Shown here: piece by piece, positions 33,023 to 43,639 of the stretch
Position numbering within the stretch: the stretch's first letter is position 1
Layout of the letters: each line of letters starts with the position of its first letter
Assembly (NCBI GenBank): GCA_001910725.1
Contig: MJGA01000001.1
Span: forward strand, 2,480,001 to 2,544,000
Length of the DNA stretch: 64,000 bases
Direction of reading: 5' to 3'
DNA from: Phanerodontia chrysosporium
Lineage: Eukaryota > Basidiomycota > Agaricomycetes > Polyporales > Phanerochaetaceae
Made by a program: the position numbers and the translations under genes
The notes under the pieces: generated by a model
What the model was told of the DNA's origin: nothing
Databases searched by the model: none
What the model saw: the letters and a program-made list of their open reading frames with translations, nothing else

Positions 33023-33369
33023 ATGCACCTTCCTAGGTTTATTATGCAGGCCGTAACTGTGGCGAGCATGTTGGAGGCTGGGCGCGGAGGTGAGGCGACG
33101 CCACAGATACAGACGCACAAAATAACTCACCGTGTCACAGTTACCGGCAGGGACAGCACGTTGCTGCCCACAACGCTCGAGGCTCGACAAGGCATGCCAT
33201 GGTTGGACATCTCATTGACGGTCACATGCGAATGATGCTCGTTCCAGAGAGTGAGACTCAAAGCTCAAGTGGTGCTGCTCCTGGCAGAACCCCGAAATTC
33301 ATCTTGGCTCACAAAATTCACTACCAAGTGAAGGAGTCCAGCGATGAGTCTTCCAGACACGACGCTTAG
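33023..33369 (+). CDS. Small secreted protein family, member S2 (79 aa)
   Basis: Exons 33023-33089, 33141-33191, 33248-33369 give 80 codons in frame. Exon 1: MHLPRFIMQAVTVASMLEAG, a weak signal peptide. Exon 2: VTGRDSTLLPTTLEARQ. Exon 3 begins ESETQSSSGAAPGRTP, then the family block FILAHKIHYQV and the tail KESSDESSRHDA. Intron 1 is GTGAGG...CAG. Intron 2 starts with GC instead of GT (CAAG|GCATG) and ends TTCCAG; using it restores the family reading frame, whereas reading through hits a stop soon after RQGMPWLDI. Lies 550 bases downstream of S1 in the same orientation, so the pair is a tandem duplicate. Function unknown. Confidence 0.6.
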
Positions 33370-33739
33370 GCTGGGCCGGTGTGGGAGTGCGCTTCGATAA
33401 TCGAATATGTGAGATAGTCTTTCAGCAATCTGACGAAAGTAAGATGCTGCCCACAGTGTCGGGTTGAAGGTAGCAGATGTCCTGCTTGAGCTGGTCCTAT
33501 CTTAAGGACCTATTTAAACGGAGCTGGCTCTAGACGCTATGCTTAAATGTCCGTGTATCGGATGCTCTAGGAGCGCGGGGTTCCGGGATATTCTAATGAT
33601 GTGCCATTAATTGATTTGACCTTCATTGAACTTCATATACGGTACGTGTACAGCTGGTTTCATTTCATACACGAGCTTACTATAGTGTCTGGTCAGCGCA
33701 GGGCGACAGGGGGGGTCAAAGCATAACTCACGAGACATT
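33370..33739. other. Intergenic gap before URA4 3' end
   Basis: 370 bases with no supported gene; probably 3' flanks of S2 and URA4. Confidence 0.5.
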
Positions 33740-34957
33740 TCACTCGCGCACGATTTCCCAATTGAGTTCCTTTCCCGCCCAGAATGGCACAACGCTATCC
33801 TCGCCCTGGGTCCAGACGTCGCGCACAGCTGCCTTTGCGCGGCGAAGCACGACATGGTGTCCGTCACGGGCAGGCACGCGGTAGAACGCGCGACCATGTG
33901 TGCTCACAAAACCTTCAAGGCGGTCCAGCGCTCCAAAGGACTCCAACAGGTGTGCAACGAGAGGGAGGAGGATCGGCGACGTATACACGCCCGCAGCACA
34001 AGCCGAGCTCGGTGTCGCGGTCGCCTTGCGGTGCGGAGGATGTGGTGCGGAGTCCGAGCCGAGGAAGAAGCGCGGGTGGCCTGCTGCCTGTGAGAAAACG
34101 TCGCTGAGACGAGACCGCGGAACGGGCATACCTTCGCGGATGACCTCGCGCAGCGCCTCGCGGTCGTCCGGGTACTTGGCGACAGGCTTGCAGAACGCCC
34201 AGCTCTGGCCGGCCCAGTCGTCGACGGTCAGCGCGAGATGGTGCGCGGTAATCGTGCATGCGACGGTATCGCCGAGCTCCTTGACGCATTCTACGGCGGC
34301 GCGCGTCGTCGCGTGCTCGAGGACGATGCGCAGGCGCGGAAAGGCGGCGTGCAGTTTGCGGAGGTGTGGTAGGAATTCCGGCTCGGCGTTGAGGACACAT
34401 GTGTTGGAGCCAGGCGCACCCGATGGCGGGACCTCGCCGTGGAGGTTGAGCACCATGTCTACTTCTTGCATTGCCTCGAAGACAGGGTAGTATGCTTCAT
34501 AACTTTCGATACCGCCCTCGGAGTTGGTCGTCACACCACGCGGGTAGGATTTTACACCTGGAAAACTCAGAAGCAGTCTTTTGCGGGCTGGGTGGTGACA
34601 TACCAGAGATGCCTGCAGCTTTAGCCTTCCGTATCTCCTCTGGAGTCAGCTCCGGCGAAAGGTAGAGCGTCATCATGTACTGCACGGCGGGGTCGATGGC
34701 TTGCAGTTGCGCCTTATACAGCAGTGCCTCTTCAGTGTTCTTGATAGGCGGTACGAGATTTGGCTAGCATGGGCAGATGCAGGTGTAGTCTTTGCATGAG
34801 CGTTTGCAGACCCTCGCGAGAGTGCTCAGCGTACCATCACGTACGCAAGCCCGAAGCCACCTTCCCTGACATGCTTGGTTACGAGCTCGGCGAATGTTCC
34901 CTGGCGAAGGTGAACGTGGAAGTCGGCAGGAGCAGCGACCGTGAGGGTGTCTGCCAT
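33740..34957 (-). CDS. URA4: Dihydroorotase (pyrimidine synthesis, URA4)
   Basis: Catalyses cyclisation of N-carbamoyl-aspartate to dihydroorotate, third step of UMP synthesis, cytosolic Zn enzyme of the PyrC type. Three introns (34764-34834, 34558-34603, 34081-34131) give 349 aa in frame. Metal ligands and active site visible: DFHVHLRQG (HxHxR), GISGVKSYPRGV (carboxylated Lys), NLHGEVP (His), IVLEHATT (His), CTITAHHLAL, and FLGSDSAPHP (catalytic Asp). Length and motif order are normal for fungal URA4. Start MADTLTVAAPADFHVHLRQG chosen because the family starts a few residues before HVHLR; upstream in-frame ATGs are in the leader. Confidence 0.97.
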
Positions 34958-35221
34958 CGTCGTCGATGTCGGAGCAGAGTCCGGAGCCTCCCACGTGGCA
35001 ATAAATCCGCGGAAAATGCAATCACGGAGCGTTGTGGCGCATGCAGGCTGCAGGCGTGGATGGTTTATGTTTCGAGCAAGTAAAGCTACAGTAAAAGAGT
35101 ATATCATTCGAAAGTACGTCATGTCTGGTCGTTAGTGTCTGGATGATGCTGATAGTACTAAAAGTGGTGTGTAGTGTCCCGAAAGGAGAGTGAAGACGAT
35201 ACCAAATGTCCTGTAACAACA

Positions 35222-36898
35222 CTACGGATGTCTTGTCGACTGCAAATATAGAAGGAACCTCACAGTTTGATCGCCAGGGGCAGACGGCGGGGCTCGGTAG
35301 AGTCCTACAGAGGCCAAAGATCAGCCTCAGCCAGGCAAACCATGATATCTGTCACTTACCGCACCACCTCCTGTTATCCCCGAGCATGTCTACCCGCTTG
35401 AAGCCTTGCTTTCTCTCGACTTCATACAGACCGCTCGACGCTCGAAGTCGTCGACCATATGCGACCTTCAGCGCCTCATAATTCGGATCGCCCTCCTTGC
35501 CAAGCCATTCGTCGAAGGCGGTGAAGTCCTCGAAATAGAGCTGTTCCTGGAAGAAGGTGTACACTGCGTCGAGCACGTCTCCAACGAGGATTTCGCCCTT
35601 CCTATTCGGACGCACGACAATGGGACCCCAGCGCGCGTGCATGTGCGCGGCGGCGGGGACGTTCCCGAGGGTGATGTACATGTCGAGGCGCGGCGGGTAG
35701 AGTGCGATCTGCTTGAAGTCCTTGTGCGTGATTGGCTTCACGAGCACGCGCCCTGTTATGTGCTTGACTGTCGCCGCAGACGGCATCTGTGCGAGGTCCC
35801 ACTTCAGATGCGGGTACGACGGCTCGACCGGGTTGAGCCCTAGCGTTGGGATCAACGCAACTTCGGGGGCCGTCCTCTGCAGCCAGTCTGGTGGTGTCGG
35901 GCAATTTGCGGGTGGTGCTGGAGGCACTGCAGCGGCGACTGGCCAAGCGGGCGTGGCTACAGGCACAGCGGCGACGGCAGGGGTGGCGATCGGGACAGCA
36001 GACACGGCAGGAGTGACAACAGGAATGGCGGAGACCGCGGGCGTGGCGAATTGGAAAGCAGGCACTCCAGGCGTCGCGAATGCCGCGGGTGTGGCGGCAG
36101 CCGCCCAGGCTGGTGGGGCGAATGGCTGCCCCGACGGCATAACGGCTGGCCCTGACGTGAAAATCGGTGGCCCGCCACGCGGAACCTGCTGGTCTCCGTG
36201 AGAAAGAAAATTGCGCCCAGTGTACACTGCGGCTCCCGTGTGCGGGCCTGGCGCGGGGTGGTCGACCCAGATCGCATTCGGGTCTCGCGGGTCCACGAAG
36301 CCGTTGACGGGCGCGCCCGAACGCAGGTGTTGAGGGAATACGACGTCGTTACCGACCGGTATGACGGGCGGCTCTGCGAGCATTTGTTGTGGAGCAGCAA
36401 ACGCCGCTGGTGTGTGCGCAAAAGAAGGAAGTGCATTTGCCCGTGCACCGGGTGTGGTTGTGACGGACACCCCGTGAGGCGTTACTTGCGCATGCGTTGC
36501 AGGATTCGGTGCAAACACACCGTTGGGGTTCACGTCCGCCCGTACCCGCTGGCCGTTCGCAGCCGTACCAAGAAAGCTGGTCATCGCTGGGTTCGCTGGT
36601 GTCCATTCTACGGGCTGACTCGATGCTATCTCTATCCCATCCCTCAACCCTTGTGCGGACGGTATTGATGCTGAATGGCGAGTCAGCCTAGGCATGCATA
36701 CATAGTTCGCAAATACGCACGATCGACGCCGGGGTTGTAGGTTCGCCTCGCCCCCTCGCGCAACGCAGGCCTGCCAGGCCGCGCGGTTCTGTGGTGTGGG
36801 TCGTGCGGGCCGTGGTCCCAGTTTGAGACGTAGCCCCGTGCCCACCTGGGCGGGTCGTCTTCGTCTTTGTTGCAGAAGTTGAACAGGCAGCATGGCAT
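35222..36898 (-). CDS. DUF6699 protein with proline-rich N-terminal half
   Basis: Introns 36650-36720 and 35305-35359 give 516 aa in frame. Starts MPCCLFNFCNKDEDDPPRWA; the block ALREGARR recurs in the next DUF6699 gene. The middle is low-complexity, with a repeated ATPAVSAVP-type unit (about eight copies). The C-terminal DUF6699 domain runs from YPHLKWDLAQMPSAATVKHI through HMHARWGPIVVRPNRKG and ILVGDVLDAVYTFFQEQL to RVDMLGDNRRWCG, then a short last exon LYRAPPSAPGDQTV. DUF6699 is a family of unknown function expanded in Agaricomycetes; no catalytic residues are known. Same strand as the following two-domain gene. Confidence 0.82.
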
Positions 36899-37642
36899 GG
36901 CGTGCTATTCGTGGCGGGAAGTCGTGCAACGGTGTGCTGCACCGAAGCCTGTGCGGACGAGAAAAGAGTCGTGGGTAGTTGTGGCGAACCGGCGCATCGT
37001 GCGACAAAGTCGGTTTGGGCCTTAAGTGTATCTGCGCCTGCGCAGGCTGAGGACAACGCCCTGCGTCCCAGCCGCGCACTCAGCAGAGACAACAAATCGT
37101 AGTCAAGCTAGGCGAGAGCGTTCAGCACGGACGCGAACTACACCGTTTAGTGTGCTATTGTGCGCCATCAACCTGGAACAGTCCTTGTTCCAAGAATGGC
37201 CCCACGTTGCAGTTGCCTAGAAACTTTCTTTATTCTCTTGACGTGCGTCAGCTGCCTTTCACGTAGTGTCGACATTCACATGGTTCGTCGGACCATCGTG
37301 CGTCGTGGAGAACAATAAGAGGACGATATGTAATCGGCCTGTAATCCGACCGTCCAGTTCGTTGAGCTGATCCGAGTTCCTGGAAAGGGAAAGCAAAGCG
37401 CACCCTCCACATGTGACCACACGGTACGAATGTACAATGTTTAGATGCGTCGAGCCGTTGGGACCAAAGTTCCGAAGCCTGAGGGACGTAGAAAGCTGGA
37501 ATTTGGGAGTTTTCTCAATGGGACGGTCGCGCTCGCCCTTTTCCCGCTTCGGTCACGTGATAACGCATCAATGCACCGACAGTCCCAATTAGGCATGTGT
37601 AAATGTTTACAACTCTCAAGCTAAGTTACAGACCGACAACAT
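36899..37642. other. Intergenic between DUF6699 genes
   Basis: About 740 bases; leader/promoter of the DUF6699 gene on its left and 3' flank of the two-domain gene on its right. No supported gene. Confidence 0.5.
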
Positions 37643-39771
37643 CTACTCTAGCTTGAGCCACCATTGAATAACCTGGTTAGGACCTAATACCGGCTGCAGC
37701 CCTGTTTAAAATTGAGTCAGAGGTAGGATCCTCCTCCGCAATCTGGCACTCACCACCCCACTGCGTGCGCTCCCCAAGCACATCCACACGCCTCAACGTG
37801 CCCGCCCGCCGCTCGGGCTCGAGTCCCTGCCCTCGGAGCCACTCGATGTCGTCTTTACCAAGCGGTGTGCATAGGTATGTATGCACGGCCGCGAGGACAT
37901 CGCGTACCGCGATCCGTCCGTTACGGTGCCGCGCACGCACGACCACGGGGCCCCAGGGACGCTCCATGTTGTGGTTCACATGCACATGGAGGACGGCCGC
38001 GCGCGGCAGCACTGCGCGCTGTGCGAGGTCGTCTGCGCTCACGGTCCGCACGTCCTTCCCTCGCATGCTATACTGCTCGACCACTGCCTCCTTTGGTGGC
38101 ACGCGGACCGACCACCGCAGTCGCACGGTGCGGCGGGGCGGGCGAGCGAGCAACAGGTCGATAATCTGCACGTTCGATGTCGCGCTGATCGTGGCGTGCT
38201 GACCTGCAGGAGGTTTTGGCGGAACCGGTGGACTGCAGGCTTGTTCGATGCTTCGGAGTTGTAGGATGTAGGTTGCTGCGTCACCTTGGCGGTCCTTCAG
38301 TCTCAGTCCTATAAACTGACAATTAGTCTCTGTGGACAAGTCTTGTGGGGTAGCGTCTCACCATTCCATAGTCTTTGTTGACCGAGCAAATCAATCCTCT
38401 TGCCCCGTGAGGCACCTACACCAGCAGCCCGAGAGCTCGCCTCTAAGTCGCTTTGGCCCTCAGGAATCTCATCGTCTCCTGTGCGCTCTTCTCCCTCCTT
38501 ACCACCAGACAGATACTCCCAGTCCTCGTTTGTGAAAGGCTCATTGAGATAATGGTAGACGAACGCCAGTATGTCCAGCACGCTGACGAAGCCCTTCTCT
38601 CCAGGCGTAATCACGAGCGGTCCCCAGCGCTCCTCTACAAGTGGCCAGCGCGCGTGTGCGAGCTCTATTAGGACCTCCTTGGGGCTCGGCCAGAGTGCGT
38701 CCTCGAGAAACACCGCCGGTGCTGGAGTGGACACGAGCGTGCCTCCCTCCTCCACACGCGCAATACCCGCGGTGCGCGGCAAAGTCGAGAGGTCCCACTC
38801 GAGGCGCGGGTCGCGGAATGTATGCCAGTCGAGTGTGGGGTTCACGACGACGCAATTGCAGGTATCGTCAGGATGCTCTGCCCAGGGCGGCGCTGAGGGA
38901 CCGTGGGCTGGTAAATTCTGACGGGAAGGGAGAAACGTCTGACCATGTGAAGGTGGCGAATTGCACCGGAGTGAAAGGTATCCCGCGGGCGACAAGGTGT
39001 TGTCGACAGGCAAAGATGGCGTTTTTGCCTTCTGAAGTGCTCTTGCACGCGGATCGTCTGGATGATATCGTGATGGGTCGTCCCCGTCTTTGTCTTCATC
39101 CTCATCACTGTCGGAGTAGCTACCAATACTACTTCCCCGTCATCGTCATTGTCGTGTCGACCGGGAGCGATTAGAGGGACAACAGGAGATGGAGTGGCGA
39201 AATGTGTCGGAGAGGATACGGGTATTGATCGAGGAGACCACGTCGGCACTGGTACTGGCACTGGCACAGGAACATGGACCGGGACTTGTACTGGCTGCAT
39301 AAACGGAACTGCTTGCGCGATTGGCTGAACATCTTGAAATGCTTGAATTGGGTGCATCCAGGGCGTAGGAGCTTGGGATAGGTGTATAGGAAGCGCTACA
39401 GCTTGAGTCGACGTAGTGCAGGGCCCAGACGGTGTATGCGTGTATGACTGAGCAGCTACACTTGATGGCCTAGTACTCGGCCGAAGCCTGTGTCTGTCTG
39501 TGCGTAGTGCTTCGGTGATTGACAAAGCCGCTTTGCACAGCACATACATGCTACGCCATGTGAGCAAGACATCGTACCCAACGAATCAGTACTCACGATC
39601 ACAGATGCAGAACCCGCATTGTCTATTCGCTCTGACTCCCTCTCGCAAAGCAAGGCCGCCGAGTTGCACCACCTGCTCTCGGTTAGACGTAGAGGGATAG
39701 CCTGGATATGTGGGCGTCGAGACACGCCAATAGCTCGCAGGGCTGACATGACTAGCAAAGTTCCAGGACAT
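37643..39771 (-). CDS. Two-domain (tandem) DUF6699 protein, locus 1
   Basis: Reading through GT-AG introns at about 39551-39596, 38309-38361 and 37702-37753 joins two complete DUF6699 domains in one chain. Exon 1: MSWNFASHVSPASYWRVSTP with ALREGVRANR. Then a Pro/Val repeat (PVQVPVHVPVPVPVP) and an acidic stretch. Domain 1: FRDPRLEWDLSTLP...ERWGPLVITPGEKGFVSVLD...KRIDLLGQQRLWNG. Domain 2: TVRLRWSVRVPPKE...ERPWGPVVVRARHRNGR...RRVDVLGERTQWGG, ending LQPVLGPNQVIQWWLKLE. Each domain ends in the same (R)xDxLGxxxxW(N/G)G motif at an intron. A one-base loss near 39,115 (DDDG|GSSIGSYSDSDEDED) is needed. The fusion is supported by an equivalent gene at 61214-63669 with matching linker and tail. Alternatively these are two adjacent genes. 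Function unknown. Confidence 0.7.
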
Positions 39772-39964
39772 TATTGCCTCGGTTTCGTGACAGGGAGTCG
39801 ACTGAAAAGACTAGCGAGTCTTGGGCGGACCTGCGCACCATCGAGCGAAATTATTGTCCAAAGCCTTATGTGTGACGCAGATGAATGCGGGGAGGCGCCT
39901 CCACTGCTCTGCCAATAGCAGCACACCCCAAAGACAATGCTGCAAGACAAGGGTCGTAGTCAAG

Positions 39965-40250
39965 AGCAGCGCGTCGCGGCCAGCTGTTGGGCGGGGGCAC
40001 CTTGTATCCCGAGTGATGTGCCTGAGTCTCGCCCGCCGTCTATGTTTGCGAAGAACGGGTGCAAAGTACCACAGACATTGTCCTGGATGCGTCGAACATC
40101 GTGCATACGCCAAAAGTCATCGCGACGGAGGACAGTGACAGGAGGAGATGTCAGTTCGAGGAGGGTCCCGCGCGTCCGTTCCGCGATGTTGCGTGGGAAC
40201 ATATTCTCGCACAGTGATCCAAATTAGGCAACTTTCCTTGTTCCACGACG
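39965..40250 (-). repeat. Repeat module A, copy 1 (degenerate secreted-family exon?)
   Basis: About 75-80% similar by eye to 41752-42010, including CACCTTGTATC(C/T)CG(A/G)GTG and CTTGTTCCACGACGT. On the minus strand one frame contains AHHSGYKV, which resembles the AHKIHYKV block of the small secreted family, and AWHPRYKV in copy 2. Probably a decayed family member plus flanking DNA; no intact frame. Confidence 0.5.
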
Positions 40251-40402
40251 TGGCTCCGACAACTGGAATCTCAATCGGAGCTCGAGGGTATGGTGTCATT
40301 GCTTGACAGGACCACGGAGCACAGAGTTCTGTGGCTCTTCTGCTCATTCCAAATAGGCTGTCATACATGCAGGACACACAGCGGCCCAACAATTCAAGGT
40401 TG

Positions 40403-40714
40403 TCATTCAGTGTCCGTCACCTTGTAATGAATCTTGTGTGCTAATATGTGCCCAGGGACATCGACATCTCCACCTGATCCTCCGCTCTCTGAGATTAAGT
40501 GCAATGAGTATCAACAACGCAGAGTCGTGGTTTGATAGCATGCCTTGCCGGGCTTGGAACACATCTTTCCAAGATGATGACAACATCCTTTCTCCTGACA
40601 AGACAAGGGTAAGTAACGAACCACGTCTTGTGAGCTACCGCACTAACCTAAAGGTGCGGTGTTTGCTGTGCTGATAGCCAGCGCAATGTAGACGGCGAAC
40701 GCTACAAGGCGCAT
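40403..40714 (-). CDS. Small secreted protein family, member S3 (67 aa)
   Basis: Exons 40714-40648, 40594-40544 and 40488-40403 give 68 codons in frame. Exon 1 is a clean signal peptide (MRLVAFAVYIALAISTANTA, then PLG). Exon 2: ERMLSSSWKDVFQARQ. Exon 3: ESGGSGGDVDVPG, HILAHKIHYKV, TDTE. Intron 1 has a GT donor (GTTAGT); intron 2 starts GC (CAAG|GCATGC) and ends TCTCAG. The mature peptide would be about 47 residues, hydrophilic, no Cys. Sits in a [C-S-A] repeat unit of about 1.8 kb that is duplicated next door. Function unknown. Confidence 0.65.
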
Positions 40715-41062
40715 GGTCGGGGGTGAGGATGTATGTGCTTCTCACACGCCCTTTGCATGTCTCCTTTATGCGCTCGTCAGGAAAATTGTGGTGACACTTC
40801 TCCAGGACATACTCACAATCATGTCTCCGGCAAGTGTTCATAGCGGCGGAGCTGCAGAAGAGATCGCACACGATAGATCTCAAGGTTCACATGGAACAGG
40901 GCCTAGAATGTACTGTTCAGATAGCCTTGTGCACTGGCAGAGTGCTGGTGCATCCTGGTTTACGACTTATAATGTGTACCATGCTGACAATAGTCTGATA
41001 GGATCTGCTGGCTGGAGTGATTCTCTAGGCCTAGCTGTATTTTTAGTCCAGTCTCAGCGGTT

Positions 41063-41170
41063 GTAGCCACCATCCCAACAATCAGCTCAAGTGATATTGC
41101 AATCTGTGACAGTAACTTCGGGATGGCTGAATAGCATAGCCGTACAAGATAGTTGCGCGGTGCTGCTGCC
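41063..41170. repeat. Repeat module C, copy 1
   Basis: Similar to 42905-43022 and more weakly to 44943-45050. Shared core on the plus strand: AGCC(A/G)CCATCC(C/T)(A/G)CCAATCAGC and CCGTACA(A/G)(G/A)ATAG(T/C)TGCGC. In the plus frame copies 1 and 2 share a peptide PPSxQSAQ...AVQ(D/N)SCAV; in a minus frame they share ADCWDGGY-like sequence interrupted by stops. Coding strand and status uncertain. Confidence 0.5.
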
Positions 41171-41751
41171 CTCTCCCCGACATGGCAGAGTGATACTCCA
41201 TCACTCTTCTCCCTCCATATTATTAATCTCACCGGTATGAATCCGATGATTTTTACCTGCTCACGGCGCGCAGTATCAGGCACCGGACGAGCGAAGCCGC
41301 CTACTATCGCATGTATTGGCGGTGGGAGCAAGAAACTTCCATGGCGATCGCAGAGCCGAACACGGCAGAAAGTCGTAGGTGGGCCCCAGATTGCACACTA
41401 CATTGGACGCACATGCGACCTGCCCCACGCGAGCAAACGCGGCATCAAATGGAGGATCCAACACATCGTCTTCCAGTCTCTCCCTGCACCTGCATCCCAT
41501 CTCGCAACAGGAGCATTTGCGTGCTCCTCAGCATGTTTCTACTCATCGCAGGGCGCGCGCCCGGGCGCAGCAACGGTGCTGCCCAGACTAGTGCCTTCAG
41601 TGCCAACTGTAAGTGCAAGCGGACGCAGAACGCAAATGAGGGCGTAGTACCTTTTAGCGCAAAGTGGCAAGCATTGAGGAGGACCTTCATAACGCGGACG
41701 TTGGCACGCCCGCAGCTCGCGGGAGCGACCATGCCGCAATACGCAGTCAAG

Positions 41752-42010
41752 CATAGCGCGTCGCGTCATGGACAGACGCTGTTGGGCAACGCACCTTGTA
41801 TCTCGGGTGCCATGCTTAGGTCTCGTCCACCATCTAGGCCTGCAACTTACAACAGCTGAAAAGTATCAGATTGTTTGTCCTCGATGCACATGTCAACATC
41901 CATCGCCAAAGGGCACGACGAAGAGGAAGCCGCGCCCGTGCCATCACGTGGGAACAGATCACTCGGAGACTGTGATTCGCATATGGTGACTTCTCTTGTT
42001 CCACGACGTA
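41752..42010 (-). repeat. Repeat module A, copy 2
   Basis: Partner of 39965-40250, offset by about 1.75-1.79 kb, the same distance that separates members S3 and S4. The region between 41170 and 41752 shows no supported gene. Confidence 0.5.
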
Positions 42011-42082
42011 TCATGAGTCGTCGTCGGACTCACTGAGCTACTTGGTCTTGAGCTTCAACACACATCACGGCGAGCATGGATG

Positions 42083-42504
42083 CTACATTGGTACAAGCCA
42101 CGTACGTTGCCACGCTACACTGCATAGAAATGATACTACCCATGCAATCTTGTCATTCTGGCCCGCTACCTTGTAGTGGATCTTGTGAGCTAATATCTGT
42201 GCACCCCGACCAGCAGAATCCGAAGATATTTCTCCACTGTCTAAACCAAACAGTATAGGCATCAAGGGCGACGGACCGACGGTGAGCTGGACGAGTAACA
42301 TGCCTTGCCGAACTTCGGGCCTGAGCTCAAACTCCCGAATTGACAATATTTTTCCTTCTCCTAAAATGTACAGTGTAAGTCATGGGATGCGTCTTATATT
42401 TCATCGCACTGACCTCTAGGTGCAACATAGACTACGCTTAGTATAGCCAGCGCGGCGCACGCAACGAACACTACATTATGCCTCGTGGCGGTCGGTAGTA
42501 GCAT
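42083..42504 (-). CDS. Small secreted protein family, member S4 (101 aa)
   Basis: Exons 42504-42414, 42360-42304 and 42240-42083 give 102 codons in frame. Exon 1 aligns with S3 from (R)HNVVFVACAALAILSVVYVA; the aligned position of the S3 start Met is not ATG here, so the start moves upstream to MLLPTATR. Exon 2: EGKILSIREFELRPEVRQ. Exon 3: DSGEISSDSAGRGAQ, ILAHKIHYKV, and a longer tail (AGQNDKIAWVVSFLCSVAWQ...). Intron 2 has a GC donor (CAAG|GCATGT) and TTTAG acceptor. The displaced start and extended tail suggest drift, so this copy may be decaying. Confidence 0.5.
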
Positions 42505-42904
42505 GGGTGAGACTCGGAGTATATCCACTTCTTGGTCGTCTCTCACGTCTTATATACGCTGGCCGGACAGCTGTATCGCGAAGCAGCCGGCTACATAGAT
42601 AAACGACGGACAACCGACTCTGTACCAATAGGAAGATTGCAAGCTTCACTTCGCAGAAACCTACTCCCACCCATATCTGTGGTAACCCTTCATATCAGCT
42701 AGCTAGTGGGAGAGATTGTGGACGTGAGATTATGGAGTTTTTGTTAACAAGGCCTAATATGTACGGCTTAGACGACCTAACGAAGAGCAGGTGCGTGCTA
42801 TCTCACACAGCGTGATGCTTGCCGCGTTGACAGCGTTCTGCTCCCGCTCGTAAAGATAGACTCCCTTCACCTAAGCGTGCTTTGACTTCAAACCCAGTCT
42901 TCAT

Positions 42905-43022
42905 AGCCGCCATCCTGCCAATCAGCACAAATGATGCCACACGGTCACGGTATGAGAAGCACCATGTGGCTGGACGACACAGCCGTACAGAATAGCTGCG
43001 CTGTGACGTTGTTGATGACCCT
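42905..43022. repeat. Repeat module C, copy 2
   Basis: Second copy of the module described at 41063-41170, about 1.85 kb away. Lies between S4 and the truncated member S5. Confidence 0.5.
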
Positions 43023-43116
43023 TTTCCAGTATACGGAGCTTCAGGCCGTAAGATCCAGAACTCAGCGTCACGGTCACATTTCCTTGCAAAGTATGTGGTA
43101 TTCCTGTTTGCAAGGA

Positions 43117-43440
43117 TTACAATCCTGATTCCAGGTTCACTTTGTAGTGGATATTATGTGCGAGAATGTGCCTGCCACCCGGCGACGTGACTATGACCAG
43201 GCTAGTCGTTGTCGTTGAGGTCGCGGCTGTAAGATCATGCTGTTGGGGTGCGTGCTCATCAATATTGCAATAAGAGCGACGTACCTTCGCGCATCTTCAG
43301 GTCGTGGTCTCTGGTTAATGTACTCTCCGTCTCTAATAGTGCCGCTAGGAGGGAAGGCTTATTGAGTGGCCACAGATTCTCCTCGCAGACGCGTCGCTCA
43401 CCGACAGGCGAGGCCTTTGTCATGCCCCATGCGAAGACGA
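43117..43440 (-). pseudogene. Small secreted protein family, member S5, 5' end replaced by a SINE-like element
   Basis: Exons 2 and 3 are intact: exon 2 (43332-43285) ETESTLTRDHDLKMRE; exon 3 (43226-43117) AATSTTTTSLVIVTS, PGGRHILAHNIHYKV, NLESGL. Both introns have GT donors (GTGAGC, GTACGT). Exon 1 is present only from LKRLVFAWGMTKASPV, where the SINE-like body (43444 onward) begins, so the normal ATG and the start of the signal peptide are missing. A longer in-frame start inside the element (43585) would give a chimeric hydrophobic N-terminus (MTLYLVYFVRIFLFFFVG). Called a pseudogene because the native start is lost, but a chimeric product is possible. Confidence 0.6.
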
Positions 43441-43443
43441 GCC

Positions 43444-43639
43444 GCTTCAGTTCGGCAGGTGACCTACCGAGGAAAGTTTCCTGCGGGCAGGTAACCTGCA
43501 AATAGGCGCCGACCTGCTCTGACCTGCTCTGACCTACGAAGAAAAATAGGAAAATTCGAACAAAATAAACTAAATAAAGTGTCAAAAGCCGGGTTAGAAC
43601 CGAGAGCAGATGCTTAAACCAACTGAACCAAGACGGCGC
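43444..43639 (-). mobile_element. tRNA-derived SINE-like element, copy 1
   Basis: On the minus strand the head carries an A-box-like TGGTTCAGTTGG and a B-box-like GGTTCTAACCC, followed by an AT-rich part and a body ending GGTAGGTCACCTGCC and AACTGAAGC. The same order and the same body end are found at 44372-44557 on the plus strand. A-to-B spacing is shorter than in a real tRNA and no cloverleaf closes, so it is a tRNA-like promoter, not a tRNA gene. Inserted at the 5' end of S5. Confidence 0.5.

Noticed and set aside
42922..43113. 63-residue minus-strand frame (NVTVTLSSGSYGLKL...)
   Set aside because: Falls in repeat module C, which has comparable open frames on both strands; no evidence it is a gene by itself.
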